Assembly (NCBI RefSeq): GCF_041737845.1
Contig: NZ_JBGSQX010000008.1
Span: forward strand, 14,460 to 78,459
Reading direction: 5' to 3'
Length of the DNA: 64,000 bases
DNA from: Desulfococcus sp041737845
Lineage (GTDB): Bacteria; Desulfobacterota; Desulfobacteria; Desulfobacterales; Desulfococcaceae
Part shown: positions 45,975-54,514 of the stretch, piece by piece
Layout of the letters: every line of letters begins with the position of its first letter
Position numbering within the stretch: position 1 is the stretch's first letter
Notes under the pieces: model-generated
Database searches by the model: none
What the model was told of the DNA's origin: nothing
The model's input: the letters and a program-made list of their open reading frames with translations, nothing else
Made by a program: the position numbers and the translations under genes

Positions 45975-46327
45975 GGGGGCGAAACGGTTTCGACGGGGAT
46001 AAAGAAGCATTGGTTGCATGCCGAGGTCTCCTGCAGCTCGTAAATCGCGGGAAAAAACATAATCGCAGACGATTATAACTACGCCGTAGCCGCTTAGGCG
46101 GCTGCCGTTCTGCCAGGTTCCTCCCGCGGACCTGAACAGGGCGTCGACTCAGCGGGATAGTTGGCCCGGATTGCCTGGCTCCGGTCCGGCGAACGTTACA
46201 GGCTGGCCTTATACGGTATCCCGTCCGGAGGAGACCGTAAGAGGCGAGAACTAAACTCCGGAATAAGCATGTAGATATCAATGTGGAATGTTTTCGGACG
46301 CGGGTTCAACTCCCGCCGCCTCCACCA
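45975..46327 (+). ncRNA. ssrA: Transfer-messenger RNA
   Basis: A 353-nt tmRNA that rescues stalled ribosomes. The 5' end GGGGGCGAAACGG pairs with the 3' end (CGCCTCC before the encoded ACCA), and a T-arm GCGGGTTCAACTCCCGC lies near the 3' end. The tag reading frame at 46065-46097 codes for ADDYNYAVAA followed by TAG, with the usual Ala-Ala end. It lies next to smpB. The region after it has accessory character, in keeping with ssrA as a common integration site. Confidence 0.96.
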
Positions 46328-46340
46328 TTTTTTCAAAAAG

Positions 46341-46384
46341 AACTCGCCCAAATACTGCATCCAGTACGTTTGGCGAGTTTTTTT
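46341..46384 (+). terminator. ssrA terminator
   Basis: AACTCGCC (46341-46348) pairs with GGCGAGTT (46372-46379); the inner bases AAATACTG and CAGTACGTTT extend the stem. Followed by a run of six or more T. Confidence 0.85.
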
Positions 46385-46909
46385 ATGTGGTTACACAACC
46401 TAAGCAACGTTTCCCCAGGCGATGCCTTCAACCCTCCTGCTCCCGCTCAGGGGGCAATCGACCTCACCCCGCTTTTCTCCAGCCTGAAGATTCTCGTTTT
46501 TTTCCCCTGCCATCCGGACCTCGTCCGACAGTTGGCATCTTTTCCTCTAACCGCTGTTCGGCCAATTCATGGATATTTACCGGAGCAGCAGCAAACCTAT
46601 CGGAAATTATTCGAATTTTATCTTGCGCAGCGCATAGTCGATGCGATATTTTGCCGAATGTATTCAAATGGGTGCGGCTCTTTTGCGGTGACATCAAATA
46701 CCAGAGATAAAGCCGCTTAAGCACATTTCTCGTTCAGCCCCACGCGGGTTGTCGGCGGGATAATCCCTCGGCAAACCGATATGCCGGCTATTTTCAGCAA
46801 ACCGGAACCGTAAGCAGCCGGGGCGAACCGGCGTCAGCCTGAGGCGGTTATTTTCAACTGGACAGCATGCCATTTTTCCGCTATGGGATGATAGCGAAAG
46901 GAGGATGCC
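46385..46909. other. Gene-poor stretch after ssrA
   Basis: About 520 bases with no convincing gene on either strand: the open frames here lack ribosome sites and recognisable protein character. The last 200 bases contain a loosely repeated GGnTATTTTCA pattern (GGCTATTTTCAGC and GGTTATTTTCAAC) before the DUF4338 gene. It may be the scarred end of an integrated element. Confidence 0.5.
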
Positions 46910-47803
46910 ATGCAAACAATGATCGAACGGCAACGGTTTTGTGGTCGAGATTTTACTGCGGATGAGCTGCTTCTGATCCAGGATGTCGTGGCCACCTGCG
47001 GCGGCATCAGCCGGTGTGAGCTGGCGCTCACGGTGTGCGAGCTGTTGGCGTGGAAGCGCCCCGGAGGCGGCCTCAAGGCACGGGAGTGCAAGGACCTGCT
47101 GGAGCTTCTGGAAGGCAAAGGCATCCTGAAGCTTCCGGAAAAAAAGCGAACCGGGAAGAACGGCCCTCAGAAGAGCATTGCGGAAGCGGCGTGCGAAGAG
47201 CCTTTCAGCCGCCTTGCGGGCAGCGTGGAGGATTTTGGGTCGCTGGATGTAGAGCGGGTCGAGACGCGCGAGCAACGGGATCTTTTCCGGGATCTTGTCA
47301 CCCGATACCACTACCTTGGATACGCGATGCCCTTCGGGGCCCGGCTTCAGTATCTGGTATCTGTAAGCCGACCCCGACACGAAGTGGTCGGATGCATCCA
47401 GTTTTCGAGCCCTGCCTGGCGGATGAAGGCAAGAGATAACTGGATCGGCTGGGACGATGCGAGACGGGCGGCGGCCCTGCAGCAGGTGGTCAACAACAGC
47501 CGGTTTCTGGTCCTGGCGCGTATCCGCAACCTGGCGAGCACGATGCTTTCCCGTACCCTGGGCAGACTCGGATCCGACTGGCGGCGGCAATACGGGATCG
47601 AGCCTTTGCTGGTGGAGACCCTGGTGGACCGGCAACGTTTTCACGGGGGCTGTTATCGGGCGGCCAACTGGATAGAGCTGGGGGAAACCAGCGGCCGCGG
47701 CCGCATGGACCGTGCCAACCAGCGCCACGGCGCAGCGATAAAAACCATACTGGTCTATCCGCTGGTGAAACATGCCGCACGCCGGCTCAGGGATGGGAGG
47801 TAA
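46910..47803 (+). CDS. DUF4338 (DruA-like) family protein
   Basis: A 297-residue protein. Recognisable features are an N-terminal helical domain (IQDVVATCGGISRCELALTV ... LLAWKRPGGGLKARECKDLL) followed by a core with YHYLGYAMPFGARLQYLV, GCIQFSSPAWRMKARDNWIGW, NNSRFLVLARIRNLASTMLS and a VDRQRFHGGCYRAANW ending. This is the DUF4338 fold, also the core of DruA from the Druantia anti-phage system, but stand-alone copies like this are commonly tied to mobile elements. GGAGG precedes the ATG. No druB-E genes are present, so Druantia itself is not supported. Confidence 0.75.
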   Translation: MQTMIERQRFCGRDFTADELLLIQDVVATCGGISRCELALTVCELLAWKRPGGGLKARECKDLLELLEGKGILKLPEKKRTGKNGPQKSIAEAACEEPFSRLAGSVEDFGSLDVERVETREQRDLFRDLVTRYHYLGYAMPFGARLQYLVSVSRPRHEVVGCIQFSSPAWRMKARDNWIGWDDARRAAALQQVVNNSRFLVLARIRNLASTMLSRTLGRLGSDWRRQYGIEPLLVETLVDRQRFHGGCYRAANWIELGETSGRGRMDRANQRHGAAIKTILVYPLVKHAARRLRDGR

Positions 47804-47809
47804 GGGCCG

Positions 47810-48004
47810 ATGAGCACGGCAATGGCGCTTTCGTCCCTGGAGTGGACCTATCACCAGGGGCGGCAATGCTTCCTGCGCATCATTGAACTTCCTGTCCCAC
47901 GGGCTGCCAGATCGATCGTCCATCCCGCTAGAGGCCGAGCGCTTGAAGCCGTGCCGCCATCTCTTTCATGCCCCTGCCGTTCAAATGAAGGCCGTCGTCT
48001 GTGA
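47810..48004 (+). pseudogene. Truncated ORF after the DUF4338 gene
   Basis: Begins ATGAGCACGGCAATGGC six bases after the DUF4338 stop and reads MSTAMALSSLEWTYHQGRQC for a plausible start. From about 47930 it runs antiparallel through the 3' end of the SGNH gene and loses protein character. It looks like the surviving N-terminus of a partner (perhaps a transposase) cut off by a junction near 47925. The family is unknown. Confidence 0.4.
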
Positions 48005-48719
48005 ACTCCCCACTTAACTCACCTGTATGGTTCAGGAATGCGTGCATGTCAACGAAATGGACGCGCGGCCGGCCGTCGCCGGCAAGATTTTTGAGAAATC
48101 TGTTTGTCTCCTCCACCTCGGTTTGATCCGGCATTGTGATTCCCGGGATGGAAGGAAGGATATATTTTTGGTATAAGGCCTTGTTTACCGGGAATATGGG
48201 CAGCAGCCAGATGTCGCTGCCCTGCGACTGCGAGGAGATCGTGGCCACAATGCGGGCAAATTCTTCGGTTGTCTGTTTGCAGGGAATGCACTTATGAAAG
48301 TTATTGATTCCACATAGAATCACAACATGGCGAGGTTTGCCGGCAATGATCTGGGGCAGCCGTTCTAACAGGTTGTGGGTGTCATCCCCATTGATGGCCC
48401 TGTTTTTGACCTTATTGTCATCAAAGAATTCATGCCACTCTCCATAGCTCAGCATGCTGTCACCCAAAAAGACGGTATCGTCGGGAGAGATGGGCAACTG
48501 TTCGAAAATACTGGCGCGGAGCTGCTGATGGTTGACCTTTTTCCGTTCGAGTTGCCGCAACCGCTTTGTTTCGTCTTCTTGGGATCGAATTTCCTGGTCG
48601 ATTTTGCGGCACACCCAAGTCATCCCGCCTTTTTTGTTGATAATGGCGACGGCTCCAACCACCGCGAGCAGGTTCATGGTTAAGGATAGAACAATTAGTA
48701 TTCGAAAATACGATCTCAT
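47928..48719 (-). CDS. SGNH/GDSL-family hydrolase, membrane-anchored
   Basis: A 263-residue protein with an N-terminal membrane anchor or signal (IVLSLTMNLLAVVGAVAII) and an SGNH hydrolase domain: FLGDSMLSYG (nucleophile Ser), INGDDTHNLL, LCGINNFHKC (Asn block) and DDGLHLNGRG (catalytic Asp-x-x-His). Such enzymes are esterases or acetylhydrolases acting on cell-surface polysaccharides. Its codon use is visibly more AT-rich than neighbouring housekeeping genes, and it is followed upstream by a 340-base AT-rich gap, suggesting acquisition. Confidence 0.82.
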   Translation of the reverse strand: MRSYFRILIVLSLTMNLLAVVGAVAIINKKGGMTWVCRKIDQEIRSQEDETKRLRQLERKKVNHQQLRASIFEQLPISPDDTVFLGDSMLSYGEWHEFFDDNKVKNRAINGDDTHNLLERLPQIIAGKPRHVVILCGINNFHKCIPCKQTTEEFARIVATISSQSQGSDIWLLPIFPVNKALYQKYILPSIPGITMPDQTEVEETNRFLKNLAGDGRPRVHFVDMHAFLNHTGELSGEFTDDGLHLNGRGMKEMAARLQALGL

Positions 48720-49056
48720 ATAGGTAATTCTCTATCGCACCCCAACCAGTCAGCCAGGTGTCTATCGTAAGGATATAATATAATCAATAATATTTGGTGA
48801 TTGCCCTGCGCATCATATATCCGTCCGAAGCGGCATGGTTCTTTCTTGAACCCTTTTATGCTTCCATTATAGTTTTTAGATCAAAATATCAATGGAAAGT
48901 TTTTTCTCGTTATAACAAATCGTTTTCACATGGAATGTCAATAAAGATGTGATCGGGCACACATAGAATGGATTCCATCTGATTGAAATAGAACCTGTCT
49001 TTGTTGGTATTGAAGTGTCATAGCTTTTCAAATAACTATTTATAATCAATAAGGAA
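48720..49056. other. AT-rich intergenic region
   Basis: About 340 bases much richer in A and T than the rest of the window (for example ATAATATAATCAATAATATT near 48775). No gene seen. It carries the promoter side of the SGNH gene and probably marks a recombination boundary. Confidence 0.55.
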
Positions 49057-49875
49057 ATGAATAGATTCTATTTCGTTGCGGTTGCCGTGGGGTCCTGGCG
49101 CTGCGCGAAACCGTCCCCGGTCGGGGATTTCATGCCCCTGGCCGAAGCAGCGTTCGGCTTGGTGCGCAAACTGGAGATCAAAACAGATTCCCCCTGCTGC
49201 GCCTGGCTGGAGCGAGCGGTCGCCCAACGTTTCGATCTGGCCTGCCGTGCCGATCAGGAGGCGTTCCGGCGGGAACAGACGGCCGTCACGCGGACCGGTC
49301 AGATCAAGATGCCTGGCGAGCGTGACGAAAAGGACGATCGCAGGCGGTATGAGCTGGGCTGGAGCAATGCCGCCAAGATTGCCGCCCTGGAAGAGAGCGC
49401 CCGCCGCCGGGAAGCGCAACTGGGCGCCTGGGGCAGCCGGATCAGCGCCTTGCAGCAGGAACAGAAGAAGCTCAAGGAGCGCTTGGAGGCACTCTTCAAG
49501 ATCGATGAATACAATGACTTTCGCGAGCTCGACTGGGGGCCGACGGCGGTGGCGATAGCCCGGCTCGAAGCGGAAAAACGGGAGCTGGAAGCGGCCTCCG
49601 ATAGGCTGCAGACCCTGGCCGCGCAGCTCCGGGAACTGGAGATCGAACAGGCTTCCACCGAGCGGCAGATGGATGAGCGCAAGGATCGGGTCCGCCTGGA
49701 ACAGGAAAAAATCGGTTTCAATTACGTGGTTGAGGCGCTGAGTCCGATTTCATCTGGACTTGGCATGCGGTGTTCCGGTGGTTATAAAAGAAGTATAGAT
49801 GGTTCGAAAGACATCGGCATGATCTGGTTTAACCGGCGTTCTACCCAAAAAAGGAGGGTGATATGGAAACATTGA
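49057..49875 (+). pseudogene. Remnant of a Wadjet JetC / MksB-like SMC ATPase
   Basis: The ORF encodes an internal slice of an SMC-like protein. Residues about 30-90 (FGLVRKLEIKTDS, RFDLACRADQEAFRRE, TRTGQIKMPGE, DEKDD, LGWSNAAKIAALE) match what I recall of the JetC ATPase of Wadjet plasmid-defence systems, followed by its coiled coil (about 95-220). Both ATPase ends (Walker A lobe and signature/Walker B lobe) are missing, the segment after DEKDD appears shortened, and similarity stops near 49725, after which the frame drifts into the leader of the next gene. No jetA, jetB or jetD is nearby, so this is a decayed fragment, not a working system. Confidence 0.65.
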
Positions 49876-50414
49876 CAGTGCGGGATCTGATGGTGCCGAC
49901 AGACAGATTTCCAAGAATATCCTGCCGGGCAACCCTCTATGAGGGGCTTTCAGCTCTCGAAAAAGCCCAGGAAAAATTCCTGTCCGGAGAATCCGAGCAA
50001 AGAATCCTGCTGGTTGAGGACGAGGGGGGAAAGGTCATGGGAAAGCTTTCTCCCATAGATCTGTTGGGCGGACTGGAAACCAATTACAAGCGGGTCAATG
50101 TGGAGGAGTCCCTCAGCCGCTTTGGGCTCCGATACATCTGGACCTCCATGCAGAACGACTACAATCTCTGGGAAAATCCATTCAAGGATCTTTGCCGCAA
50201 GGCCGAAGAGGTCAGAATCGAGGACTTTGTCAAGGCCCCCTCCGAAGGACAAACCGTGGCCCCGGATGACCCCCTCAACAAATGCTTTCACCTTTTCGTC
50301 ATGAACCGCCATGACGCCCTTTTCGTTTTTGAGGGTGACAGGATCGTTGGGCTGCTGCGGTTCTCCGATGTCTATCGAAAGGCTGCCGAAACCATGCAAG
50401 AGTGTCGTTTATAG
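49863..50414 (+). CDS. CBS-domain protein
   Basis: A 183-residue protein with two CBS-like motifs: METLTVRDLMVPTDRFPRIS ... GKVMGKLSPIDLLGGLE and VRIEDFVKAPSEGQTVAPDDPLNKC ... RIVGLLRFSDVYR. A 50-residue helical insert separates them. CBS pairs bind adenosine nucleotides. AAGGAGGGTGAT precedes the ATG. It is probably intact; it has its own ribosome site downstream of the JetC remnant. The partner it regulates is unknown. Confidence 0.78.
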   Translation: METLTVRDLMVPTDRFPRISCRATLYEGLSALEKAQEKFLSGESEQRILLVEDEGGKVMGKLSPIDLLGGLETNYKRVNVEESLSRFGLRYIWTSMQNDYNLWENPFKDLCRKAEEVRIEDFVKAPSEGQTVAPDDPLNKCFHLFVMNRHDALFVFEGDRIVGLLRFSDVYRKAAETMQECRL

Positions 50415-51158
50415 GCCATGCGGCGGGGGCGCGTAAAGCGCCCCGGTCCGACGCTTCATGAGTTTGTCCAGAAGCAGCATGCCAAAGCCCCAGGCGGCCC
50501 GGCCGTCCCATTTGCTCTCCCCGGAGAGCCTGCTCCTGAACTGGTAAGGAAGCTCCCTGCAGCGCAGCGGGATGGGGGAGGAAGCCAAGAGATCCAGCAG
50601 GATTTTCCCGCCGAGGCCCGAAATCCCTCTGATGCTGTGAACCAAGGCGGTTCGGCGAATCATGAAAAAACCGCTCATTGGATCTGTGATCGGGCCTTTC
50701 ACAATCAATCGGCTGAGTCTTGTTGCCAATCGGCTCATCCTGGATCGGTGCGGATCCCAATCCCCAATCCCCCCTCCTTCTGCGTACCGACTTCCAATGG
50801 CGACGTCTATCTCTCCTGTTTTCAGGATGTTCAACATCAACGGCAGCAATTTTTCGTCATGCTGCATATCTCCATCCATCACCGCGAGGTACGGCGCAGC
50901 GCTGGAGAGCATTCCTTCGATACAGGCAGATGAAAGACCTCTGCGATGAATCCGTTGGATGCAGCGAATCCGATTGTCCTTTCTCCCCATCTTTTGCGCC
51001 AGTTCGGCGGTTCCATCCGGAGAGTCGTCATCCACGAAGATGACCTCCCAACGGACGCCCCTGAGCACATGGTGCAACACCTGGATAAGCGGCCCTACAT
51101 TGTTGATTTCATTGTAGGTAGGCACGATGATGGAAATTTCGGGTCCGGGTGATGGCAT
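50409..51158 (-). CDS. Family 2 glycosyltransferase (polyprenol-phosphate mannosyltransferase-like)
   Basis: A 249-residue GT-A glycosyltransferase of the dolichol/polyprenol-phosphate mannose synthase type: ISIIVPTYNEINNVGPLI, FVDDDSPDGTAEL, the metal-binding AVMDGDMQHDE and DPMSGFFMIRR. Many bacterial relatives carry an extra GtrA membrane domain; here the protein ends soon after LLLDKLMKRRTG, so it is a single-domain form. It probably charges a lipid carrier with a hexose for envelope glycosylation. Its 3' end overlaps the convergent CBS gene by six bases. Confidence 0.85.
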   Translation of the reverse strand: MPSPGPEISIIVPTYNEINNVGPLIQVLHHVLRGVRWEVIFVDDDSPDGTAELAQKMGRKDNRIRCIQRIHRRGLSSACIEGMLSSAAPYLAVMDGDMQHDEKLLPLMLNILKTGEIDVAIGSRYAEGGGIGDWDPHRSRMSRLATRLSRLIVKGPITDPMSGFFMIRRTALVHSIRGISGLGGKILLDLLASSPIPLRCRELPYQFRSRLSGESKWDGRAAWGFGMLLLDKLMKRRTGALYAPPPHGL

Positions 51159-51339
51159 GGTTGGGGTGTATCCGGTTCCTCAATACACGGCAACCCCAAA
51201 AGTGACTTTACCCCGGAGTCCGATCCTCATATAGACGTTATATAGACCTTGCCGAATCATTCAATCTATAGTATCGGCAACGACTTTGGACGAGGCCTGT
51301 GTTTACGGCCGCCGCAATGACATCGGATAGAGGAGAATT

Positions 51340-52311
51340 ATGACCATCGCTTTTCTTGCAGTCGCCTTTGGTCTGGCCCTTCTGGTATGGAGCGCCGACC
51401 GGTTTGTGGAGGGCTCGGCCGTCACCGCACGCCATTTCGGCATGCCGCCGCTGTTGATCGGCATGGTGATCGTCGGCTTCGGCACCTCCGCCCCGGAGAT
51501 GGTGGTTTCCGCGCTGGCGGCCTCCCAGGGAAACCCCGGCATCGCCTTGGGCAACGCCTACGGCTCCAACATCACAAACATCGCCCTCATCCTGGGGCTG
51601 ACGGCGCTGATCAGCCCCATCGCATTTCATTCCCAGGTATTGCGCAAGGAATTGCCGATTCTGACCGGCGTGACGGCGCTGGCCGGCTGGCAGATCAAGG
51701 GCGGGGAGATTTCCCATGTTGATGCTCTGGTGCTCTTGGGGGTGTTTGGCGGGCTGATGGCCTGGACCATCCGGCAGGGCTTCCAGAAAAAAGCCGATGC
51801 GCTGGGCAGCGCGATGGCGCTTGAACTGGAAACCCGCACCATGACGGTCCGCAGGGCGGTTTTCTGGCTGGCTGTCGGCCTGGTCCTCCTCATCGTCAGT
51901 TCCCGCATCCTTGTCTGGGGCGCGGTGGAGATCGCCCGGGGTTTTGGCGTGAGCGATCTGATCATCGGCCTGACCGTCGTCGCCGTCGGCACGTCCCTGC
52001 CGGAAATGGCATCGTCGATCATCGCGGCGCGGAAAGGAGAGCACGATATCGCGGTGGGCAATGTGATCGGCTCCAACCTGTTCAACACACTGGCCGTGGT
52101 GGGAATCGCCGGGATGATCCACCCGATGTCGGTGGGGCCGGAGGTCTTCTCCCGGGACATGCTGGTTATGGCGGCGCTGACCGTTTCCCTCTTCATCATC
52201 GGCTATGGGTTCCGGGGTCCGGGCGTCATCAACCGGTTTGAGGGCGCGGCCCTGCTGGCCTGTTATGCCGGGTACACAGCATACCTGGTGAGCACGGTCT
52301 TCAGCCGGTGA
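51340..52311 (+). CDS. CaCA-family sodium/calcium exchanger (YrbG-like)
   Basis: A 323-residue antiporter with two inverted alpha-repeats, the first with GFGTSAPEMVVSALAASQGN and GNAYGSNITNIALILG, the second with AVGTSLPEMASSIIAA and GNVIGSNLFNTLAVVG. About ten membrane helices. These GNxxGSN / GTSxPE motifs form the ion-binding core. AGAGGAG precedes the ATG. It has no obvious operon partner. Confidence 0.92.
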   Translation: MTIAFLAVAFGLALLVWSADRFVEGSAVTARHFGMPPLLIGMVIVGFGTSAPEMVVSALAASQGNPGIALGNAYGSNITNIALILGLTALISPIAFHSQVLRKELPILTGVTALAGWQIKGGEISHVDALVLLGVFGGLMAWTIRQGFQKKADALGSAMALELETRTMTVRRAVFWLAVGLVLLIVSSRILVWGAVEIARGFGVSDLIIGLTVVAVGTSLPEMASSIIAARKGEHDIAVGNVIGSNLFNTLAVVGIAGMIHPMSVGPEVFSRDMLVMAALTVSLFIIGYGFRGPGVINRFEGAALLACYAGYTAYLVSTVFSR

Positions 52312-52327
52312 AGGCCTGTGGTTCGAT

Positions 52328-52552
52328 TCAGACGGCCGGCTGGGGGCACGCTTCATCCCCCTGCCTGGATTGGACCTTTCGAATCCATAATTTTCCGAGG
52401 ACCAAGGTCCCGAAAGCCATGGGCAGGTAGCTGTATAGAAAGGTCGTGGTGAAGTCCTGCGGATTTTGATTGGCCCAGAAAAGGCAGCCCGCAAGTTCGG
52501 TCAAGACCAGGATATCCAGAAAAACCACGATCAGCCGCTGTTGGATTGACAT
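52328..52552 (-). CDS. Small two-helix membrane protein, unknown
   Basis: A 74-residue protein (ATG 52552, AAGGGG upstream) with two hydrophobic segments (about residues 7-25 and 38-55) and a charged C-terminus. No family recognised. It is the last gene of the leftward TauE/SafE cluster, 92 bases after the secreted protein. Confidence 0.55.
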   Translation of the reverse strand: MSIQQRLIVVFLDILVLTELAGCLFWANQNPQDFTTTFLYSYLPMAFGTLVLGKLWIRKVQSRQGDEACPQPAV

Positions 52553-52644
52553 TTTTTCCCCTTCTTCTCGGATGGGTCGCTGTATGCAGGGCGCGGGGGG
52601 ATGCGTTTCGAAAGCGTCCACCCCGCGCCGGTTTGCTGGGATGC

Positions 52645-52968
52645 CTATTTTTTCATCAGATCCTGTTTGCTCACGTTCATAACTTTGAGCGCCGTGCGTT
52701 GATCCCCGTCGAGTTTGTAAGCGATTCTCAGGATGTCCCCGGCTTCGGGCTTCATCCCGATTTCCGCCCGGCTGACGTCATATTCACTCTGGACGTCCGT
52801 GGGCTTCCCGTATTTGGATTCCGGGCTGAAATGGGTATCGAACTCCTGAATTTTAATGATGTTGGCGTTGAATTCAACGCACTCCCCCTGGACGACATCC
52901 GAAGCCAGGGCCGCCGTTGTGTAAACGAGCCCGATAATGATCATTCCGATGGCAATGCTTGTTTTCAT
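52645..52968 (-). CDS. Small secreted protein, unknown
   Basis: A 107-residue protein with a clear signal peptide (MKTSIAIGMIIIGLVYTTAALA-SDVV) and a soluble domain of about 85 residues with one Cys (GECVEF) and the pattern EAGDILRIAYKLDGDQRTALKVMN. I do not recognise the family; it may be a small OB- or SH3-like periplasmic domain. It follows the TauE permease gene by 44 bases and is probably co-transcribed. Confidence 0.7.
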   Translation of the reverse strand: MKTSIAIGMIIIGLVYTTAALASDVVQGECVEFNANIIKIQEFDTHFSPESKYGKPTDVQSEYDVSRAEIGMKPEAGDILRIAYKLDGDQRTALKVMNVSKQDLMKK

Positions 52969-53012
52969 CTTGATTTCCTTTCCGGATGGGTGCTGAATGC
53001 GCTGGATGTCCA

Positions 53013-54050
53013 TCAGGCCTGCGATCTGCTGACCAGCAGGGACTCCTTTTTAAGGCGCAGCTCCTCCATCGCGCCCTGGACCATGATTTTTATGATATAC
53101 ACGCAGATCACCCCGATGGTGCCGAGAATCAGCACTGCCGCGGGTGCGTTATACTTGAATTCCTTCAGGATAATGGAGATCATACAGCAGATGACGGCGA
53201 TGCCGAAGGCGATCCGGATGCCGTAGCCCTTGGCGTATTTGGTCGCGACGGTGCCGATCTGGGCGCCGATGGCGGCCCCGGTCAGCATGACGAACACCGC
53301 CACGATTTCAATCCGGCCCTTGAGGGAATAGGTGAACGCGCCGTACAACCCGGAAATCATGACTTCAAACAAATCCGTGCCCACCGCGATATGGGTGGGG
53401 CATCCGATCAGGTAAACCAGGGACGGCATGCGGATCAACCCGCCGCCGATGCCCAGGAAGCCGGCCAGGATGCCGGTGACGAAGCTCACGCTGATCGGCA
53501 GCCAGGCCGAACAGGTGAAGCCGGCGGCCTTGAAATGCACCATGGGCGGGATCTTGATCTTATGGAGGGCTTTGTACCAGGTGATGCCTTCGGCCCCATG
53601 CTCCCCCACATCCCCGATTTTTCTTTTCTGGGTGGCCTTGTAGTAGTCGTAAAAGACCAGGGAAGCGATCAGGGCCAGCAGGACCACATAGACCCAGCGG
53701 ACGACAGAGCCGACATTGCCGACTTTTTCAAGGTGCATGACGATCTGGGCGCCCACTTCGATGCCGGCCATGGTCCCGACGACCATGACAATGCCCAGTT
53801 TGTAATCCACATTGCCGAATTTGGAATGCCGCATGGTCGAAACCATGGACTTTCCGGCGATGTGGGCCATGTCCGTGCCAATGGCGAACGCCATGGGAAA
53901 TCCCAGGATGTTCAGCCCCGGGGTGACCATCCATGCGCCCCCCATGCCGAAAAACCCGCCAATGGTGCCTACGGCGAAACCAATCATGACCAGTCCCGGC
54001 CAGAAAATTTTAACCCCTGCAATCGGCATGTACATGAACAACCATTCCAT
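53013..54050 (-). CDS. TauE/SafE-family membrane transporter
   Basis: A 345-residue TauE/SafE (former DUF81) permease with about eight membrane helices and two related halves. The first shows GTIGGFFGMGGAWMVTPGLN, the second TGILAGFLGIGGGLIRMPSLVYLIGCPT, the glycine-rich motifs of the family. A cytoplasmic insert of about 80 residues (DYYKATQKRKIGDVGEHGAEG) separates them. Members export sulfite, sulfoacetate or related sulfur anions; in a sulfate reducer a sulfur oxyanion is plausible but not shown. It is the main gene of the leftward operon behind the sigma-54-type promoter. Confidence 0.88.
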   Translation of the reverse strand: MEWLFMYMPIAGVKIFWPGLVMIGFAVGTIGGFFGMGGAWMVTPGLNILGFPMAFAIGTDMAHIAGKSMVSTMRHSKFGNVDYKLGIVMVVGTMAGIEVGAQIVMHLEKVGNVGSVVRWVYVVLLALIASLVFYDYYKATQKRKIGDVGEHGAEGITWYKALHKIKIPPMVHFKAAGFTCSAWLPISVSFVTGILAGFLGIGGGLIRMPSLVYLIGCPTHIAVGTDLFEVMISGLYGAFTYSLKGRIEIVAVFVMLTGAAIGAQIGTVATKYAKGYGIRIAFGIAVICCMISIILKEFKYNAPAAVLILGTIGVICVYIIKIMVQGAMEELRLKKESLLVSRSQA

Positions 54051-54108
54051 ATTTTTTCCTCCTTTTGCGCAGGACCTGAGGATCTTGGGTCCGCAGTCCG
54101 CAGCAGCA

Positions 54109-54420
54109 TTAATGTTCGATGATTTTTCGACTCTTGAGATCGAGGCCGGTCTTGGACATGAGATAGTCCATCAGAAACCCCAAAAAGGCGCCGTAGCAGG
54201 CGGTCAATACGGTGCACCAGACGGCGAACACCGTGATGTTGCTGTTGTAGGCATCGGCCATGTACTTCATGAAGCTTCCATAATAGCCGCTGTCCGTCAG
54301 GACGCGGGTATCGGCGACGACCACCAGATTGGCAGCCTTTTCTCCGGCAGCCGGCGCGATCGTCGGCATCATCAAACCCATAATCACGACCAACATCATC
54401 ATTGCTGCAAATTGCCTCAT
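54109..54420 (-). CDS. Small membrane protein of the TauE cluster
   Basis: A 103-residue protein: signal peptide (MRQFAAMMMLVVIMGLMMPT), a periplasmic stretch LVVVADTRVLTDSGYYGSFMKYMADAYNS-type, and one further membrane helix (FAVWCTVLTACYGAFLGFLM) before a short basic end. I recall similar proteins next to TauE-like permeases in Desulfovibrio, but cannot confirm the family. ATG 54420 is chosen with AAAAAGGAG upstream. It is the first gene after the sigma-54-type promoter. Confidence 0.7.
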   Translation of the reverse strand: MRQFAAMMMLVVIMGLMMPTIAPAAGEKAANLVVVADTRVLTDSGYYGSFMKYMADAYNSNITVFAVWCTVLTACYGAFLGFLMDYLMSKTGLDLKSRKIIEH

Positions 54421-54497
54421 ACGGGTTTTCTCCTTTTTAATGAAAATTATGGTTGAAGGATGACGCAAAGAGCACGATTTTTGCTTGTCCTGGTAAA

Positions 54498-54514
54498 TGC
54501 AAGCCGTATACCAA
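54498..54514 (-). promoter_or_regulatory. Sigma-54 (-24/-12) promoter of the TauE operon
   Basis: On the minus strand TTGGTATACGGCTTGCA: GG and GC are exactly ten bases apart as in the consensus TGGCACG-N4-TTGC. The transcription start would be near 54487, about 67 bases before the small membrane gene. The divergent gene encodes a sigma-54 activator, which supports the call. GCGA-AAC-TCGC (54565-54575) upstream is a small palindrome that could be an activator site. Confidence 0.6.

Noticed and set aside
45937..46281. Minus-strand open frame overlapping ssrA
   Set aside because: It lies across a well-defined tmRNA gene and has no protein character.
46910..47803. Complete Druantia defence system
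   Set aside because: Only a DruA-like domain is present; no large helicase or other dru genes are nearby.
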